From Sporobolomyces roseus (lineage: Eukaryota; Basidiomycota; Microbotryomycetes; Sporidiobolales; Sporidiobolaceae), in contig JADILM010000006.1 of the NCBI GenBank assembly GCA_016617785.1, forward strand, positions 1,054,001 to 1,118,000: a stretch of DNA of 64,000 nt, in the 5' to 3' direction. The position numbers and the translations under genes are program-made. Below the pieces are notes generated by a model. That model ran no database searches. It was not told the DNA's origin and saw only the letters and a program-made list of their open reading frames with translations. Each line of letters opens with the position of its first letter. The stretch's first letter is position 1. Of this stretch, positions 59,704-64,000 are shown piece after piece.

Positions 59704-62700
59704 CTATTCTACCATAACGATGTCGTCGCTCCCTTCTTTCTCCATCTCATCCGCTCTCAATAAGCGAACGATCTCCTTCGCATAGCCTTCGAGACCGGCT
59801 TCCCTCACTGCTTGCTCAAGTTTTCGGTTCTCGATCTCATAGTCGTTATGCAAGAGTGCGAGGTCGGCTTGAGAGAGTGACGGATGAAGCGCAGCGAGCA
59901 GTGGTAGGGTCGCGCTTGAAAGCGATTGAAGCGGTTCGAGGTAGAGAGATGGAGGATGATCTGAAGGAGCGACAAAAGCGATGAGCAATGTGTTCGGGAG
60001 ATATTAGAAGGAACCCATAGCTTACTGGATCCCGAAGCGTTGGCTAAAGTCGCGTAGAAAGCAGTATTTCGTAAAGCTCCAGCCATTTCCTCATCCCTTA
60101 GTCCGGTTGCAGACCGTAGAGCAGCCCAGCTGTAGTGAAACTGTCTGTCAGAGCTCTATAAAGGTATTGCGAAGGTTGGAGGAAAGCTTACTCGTCTTGA
60201 GTGTATACTCGTCGCCAAACGTTCTCGAGAGCGAGTTGCTTTCTCGCTTGAGGCAAGTCCTGTTGACGACGTCTATCAGCGATGATCCCAAATCGAGAGA
60301 ACGAAGCTGCTCACCTTCGCTCGGACGAGAACATCGAGGGCCGAGGCGAAATCTCCGGATTGCTCATTAACGTTCTCCTTGAGGGTGAGGAGGTCGATCA
60401 GTTCTTCAGGTTTGAGGGCAGCTCCTTGTAGGAGTCGAGTTGAGATAGTAGCGAATAGCTGTGGCACGATTCGCGCCGTCAGTTGCGTACTCATCTGCGC
60501 TGACAGCGGATTCCGTCTCACCTTTGCGAGAGATGGTCGATCTGATAAGGCTGGCGCAACTCGAGATGCGATCGTCTCCCCTTGTTGTTGAGGTGTCGAA
60601 CGACTTTCGGACTGGGACAGGAGTGAATCGAATAGTATCCGCAGACCTTGTTGCGAGTTGACCAGATCGAGATTGTCGTCGATAGCTGAGATTCCAATCA
60701 TTGAATCAGCAGGATCCGTTAGGGGAGATGAGCAGAGATTATATACCTTCAATGGCTCTCTGCACTGATTCCGATTCAATGGTTTCCTTCGAGACCTGAG
60801 CGACTTGAGCGAGTTTGCTGAGACTGAACAGGATCTGTTTTCGGTGTGAGAATTCTCGGTTAATTCGAGGGATAGGGATGAATGCGAGAGAATCGGGATC
60901 ACAACGCACCTTCTTCTGCGCTAGGCTCCCTTCGTTCGACGCTTCCGTTGTCAGTGCTTCGGTCGCGTGCTCGTATCGACCGATCGCGACATCATTGATC
61001 CAAGCAAGTCGAGTGTTCGAGGTAGCATCAAGGAAAGCAGTGAGAAGTGGCCGATGGGCTTCATCAGGTTCGAGTAGCGTTCGGAGTTGACCTATAGGAG
61101 CGAATATATCGGTTAAGGCAAATCAGGCGAAAGAAATTCACGGAGACTGACCCTTTTCATGATAGAACTCGTATAAGGGGAACGCGAAGTCCTTTTCGTA
61201 CTTGTCGAGGAATAAGCGGACTTTGTTGATTGAGCCATGCTTCGAATCGGTTGAGAGTTCGACGAGAGAACGGAAATCTCGATGGCGTTCGGCAAGTTCG
61301 AAAGCGGAGGATACCTTGTTGATCGATACTGTTGATCCAGAGCTCATAAGCGTGTGTTTGAACGAGGAGAATAGCAATGCAACTCACCGAGAGTTTTGAT
61401 GAATCTCGGTCGAAGAGAAAGGTACTTTTCGTTGAGGATGCGGAACTCGGGAGAAGTCGGTCCATCGCCTTGGAGTCTGCAGTATGAGGTCTGTCAGACT
61501 GATCCAAGGTCGTGTCGAGCATGATCGAGAGACGTACGTTTGCAAGTGAAGTAACCGTTCTTCGATAGCAGAGAAGACGAATTCAGCTAGTGAAGCCATT
61601 TGGCTTCTGAACTCTTCCTGCATCGCTTCTTGACCTCCTGTCGACGATTGCTGTCCTGCCGCGAACCCACTCTGCCGAGAGTTGGTGGCACCGAAATCTC
61701 GAACTCGCTCGGAAAGGAGAGATTGTGTCGCTTCGAAGTGCCACTGGAGACCGTCGAGGAGTGAAGAGCGAGACGACCAAGCTTCAGCAGCGAGGGTCGT
61801 AGAGTCAATCGCGTAAAGGTCGAGGGTTTCGAGTCGATGGCGAGCGATGGCAGAGAAGACGAGCTAGAAAAGCGGGATTTGTCGTCAGCGATGGAGCAGA
61901 TTTGGACAGGGAAGGTAGATCACATACGATAGCAACTTGATTCGCCTCATGGAGAACAGGAGTCTTCATCTCGCTCGAGGCAGAGGAGGAGACGACGTCC
62001 TTCGCTTGCTTAGTGACTTCCTCAACAACGCTGCCGAGAGAGGCGAGCTAAGAGGAAGCAATGGCGTGAGTTTGATCCCATTTGAGAGGAGGAAAGAGTT
62101 GAACTGACTTTGCTACGGAAGAACAGTCTGAGAGGATCTTCGCCGAATCCCTCACCCACTTCATCCATGAAGGTCAAAATCGCCTGCGACAAGACGTTTT
62201 GCTCACTACACACGATATACACTCTACTGATCAGCTCCGCGTGGGCGGAAAAGCAAGTCGATTCGAAACGAGAAGAGACTGACCCTAAACGAGCATTTTG
62301 ATGAGACCAAAGAGCTCCGGCAGCAACGATTCTTTCCGCATCCCAACTAAGCTGTCTCCTCGTAGATTGTGGTAGCTACATCGATGCAAAAGAATGAGTG
62401 CAGATCCTAGCTGGGAGAAGCAAAAGAATCGAGATACTCACCTTTCCGACGAGACCGTTATCCTGAATGTACTCGATCAAAGCTCTCGCTCGATGTGCTC
62501 GATCAGCAAGCTGAGCTCGAAGGTCGAGGATGAGAGGCATGTTGGGCGAAGCTAATCAACGAAAGCATCGTCAATCTTGAGGTTCTTGCGAACGAGAAGA
62601 AGAAACGGAACTCGCCTGAAGCCAACAGATCTCTACTGACTCCCTCGACAGCGACAGCCAAATCACCCTCGTAATCTCTCTGCAGATCGAACTTGAATAA

Positions 62701-64000
62701 GTTCTCCTCCTCCTCAGCGTTCTGATTCGACTTCTTCTTCTTGTCAGAACTAGTCGAGGTGATTCCGAAATAGATAGCGTGTTCAATTTTGGCTTTCAGT
62801 TTGCGAGTCTTGTAGGTTTCCGAGGTATTGTTGACTGAGAGAGGGAGAGGAGCTGGAGGAGTGACGCTCAAATTAAGAAGCGAGGCGGTCGAAGTGAGGA
62901 GCGAGAGAGTCGAAGCGGATGAAGGAGAAGAAGAGATCGAGGGTAGGGAAACACCAATGAATCGATTCGTGTTGTGGCGGAGAGGGAAGTTTTCCTCAAA
63001 TGGTGAGTCTGTCAACGATTTCGAGATCAGTCCCCAAGAACACGCGCGAAGAAAGCTAGTCGAGTTACCGTTAGCGAGCGATGCGATAACAACAGCATCA
63101 GCAAAGACAACGAACGCCGTCTCTTCTGAAGAAAGAGATAGATGCGGCGTCGAAAGCGGTCGAGGATCAGGTCGCTATCGTGCGAAGAGAACTGCTCAGC
63201 TTTGGAACTTGTGCCGATAGAGCTCAAACAGGCGCTTACAGATTGGTAGTTTAGTCGTGTGATCCCAGCTACCTCAACGATGGATCCAGCAACGTTGAGG
63301 AGGACAATAGCGAAAGATTGGAAACCTTGGGCAGTTTGAGAAGTAGAATGCGAAACCAAAATCGCGAGTTCTCCTTTCCTGGACACGAGGGAAAGGGACA
63401 CACCTTCAGCAATTGTAAAAATACAGAAAAGGCGAAACGGAGGGGACTCACGAAGTGACTCCCGCATCGACAATTTCAACCTTTCCTTCGTTGATCGCCC
63501 ACTGCTCATTTCCGACTTTCCTTCCCTCGAGAGCTTCCAACACTCCAGCAAAGATGTCTACTTCTGCGCCAACCAACCTCTCTCCAGATCCCGTACTCGA
63601 CACGTTCCAAACTTGAGCCGTTTTCTCCAACACCGCAAAGACCTGTTTCTCTCCATTCGATGAGGTCGATGGCGAGATTGCAAGGGCGAGGATTCCTGCT
63701 CTAGGATCCAAAGCTTTCGCGCCGAACACCGAAGAGAAGATTGAACTAGCCCATCCAACGCTCTTTTCCAACACTCTCGTACCGAGTTCAGTTCGACCTG
63801 AGATAGAATTGATCGTGACGACAAAGATTCGAGAGCTTGAGGTACTCGCGAGGTAGGAAGTGGGCGACAAGAGCTGGAGAGAACGGATCATTTCGGATTC
63901 TTGGAGAGGGAGGTAAGTCGATTTGAAGCGTTCTACGCCGGAGAGGGAGAGGGAAACAGATTCCCATAATCGGAGCTGACCAGTGGGGGAGAGTACGAGA
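59704..64000 (-). CDS. NUP133: Nucleoporin Nup133, 5' end outside the window
   Basis: Structural nucleoporin of the Y (Nup84/Nup107) complex. The window shows the end of the N-terminal beta-propeller and the entire alpha-solenoid. Near the right edge the frame reads LVLSPTGQLRLWESVSLSLS, then YLPLQESEMIRSLQLLSPTS and ASTSSSRIFVVTINSISG, typical propeller blades. Helical repeats occupy the rest: SSLLDGLQWHFEATQSLL, QMASLAEFVFSAIEERLLHL, FAFPLYEFYHEKGQ, LFSLSKLAQVAQVSKETIES and others. The C-terminus is EGYAKEIVRLLRADEMEKEG and then DDIVMVE before the stop at 59704. The order of propeller, solenoid and short acidic tail fits Nup133 better than Nup155 or Nup120, but overall similarity was judged only by eye. 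At least fifteen introns are present. Confidence 0.65.

Overview
The window looks like nuclear DNA of a basidiomycete fungus, probably a yeast-like one. Nearly every gene is cut by many short spliceosomal introns, mostly 45-90 nt, with GTAAGT/GTGAGT-like donors and CTGAC/CTAAC-like branch sites close to the acceptor. Gene spacing is tight. The gene set is fungal: a Zn2Cys6 regulator, kexin, a GH71 alpha-1,3-glucanase, a DUF1996-WSC protein and a CPL1-like secreted protein. I cannot fix the class. No rRNA, tRNA, CRISPR array or transposon was found. Coding positions below are hand-spliced from the sequence.

Layout, left to right: a Zn2Cys6 factor (-, cut by the left edge); a TIGAR-like histidine phosphatase (+); a two-helix membrane protein (-); a glutathione S-transferase (+); HOP1 (-); RNase H1 (+); a membrane-anchored GH71 enzyme (-); SER1 (-); AP-2 mu (+); KEX2 (+); COG1 (-); an unresolved plus-strand gene; an RCO1-like double-PHD protein (+); a ~1,150-aa disordered protein (-); a small uncertain gene (+); duplicate copy A (+); TSR1 (+); duplicate copy B (-); a DUF1996 + three-WSC secreted protein (-); NAA35/MAK10 (-); PRP4 kinase (+); UFD1 (+); ALG2 (+); a CPL1-like secreted protein (+); NUP133 (-, cut by the right edge).

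Most genes are ordinary housekeeping genes: secretory pathway and glycosylation (KEX2, COG1, ALG2, AP-2 mu, UFD1), chromatin and meiosis (HOP1, RCO1), splicing (PRP4), ribosome assembly (TSR1), N-terminal acetylation (NAA35), the nuclear pore (NUP133) and serine synthesis (SER1). Cell-surface and wall-active proteins (GH71, DUF1996-WSC, CPL1-like) are scattered among them and do not form a cluster. Several divergent pairs share short promoters: HOP1/RNase H1 (140 bp), NAA35/PRP4 (160 bp) and SER1/AP-2 mu (412 bp).

The outstanding structure is a pair of 1,339-bp inverted repeats (34692-36030 and 39650-40988). They carry two copies of one four-exon gene, facing each other across TSR1. I saw only two mismatches and no indel between the arms, introns and UTR-like sequence included. 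Just outside both ends the two sides remain recognisably related but clearly diverged. This pattern fits an old inverted duplication kept identical by gene conversion, with TSR1 on a potentially invertible segment.
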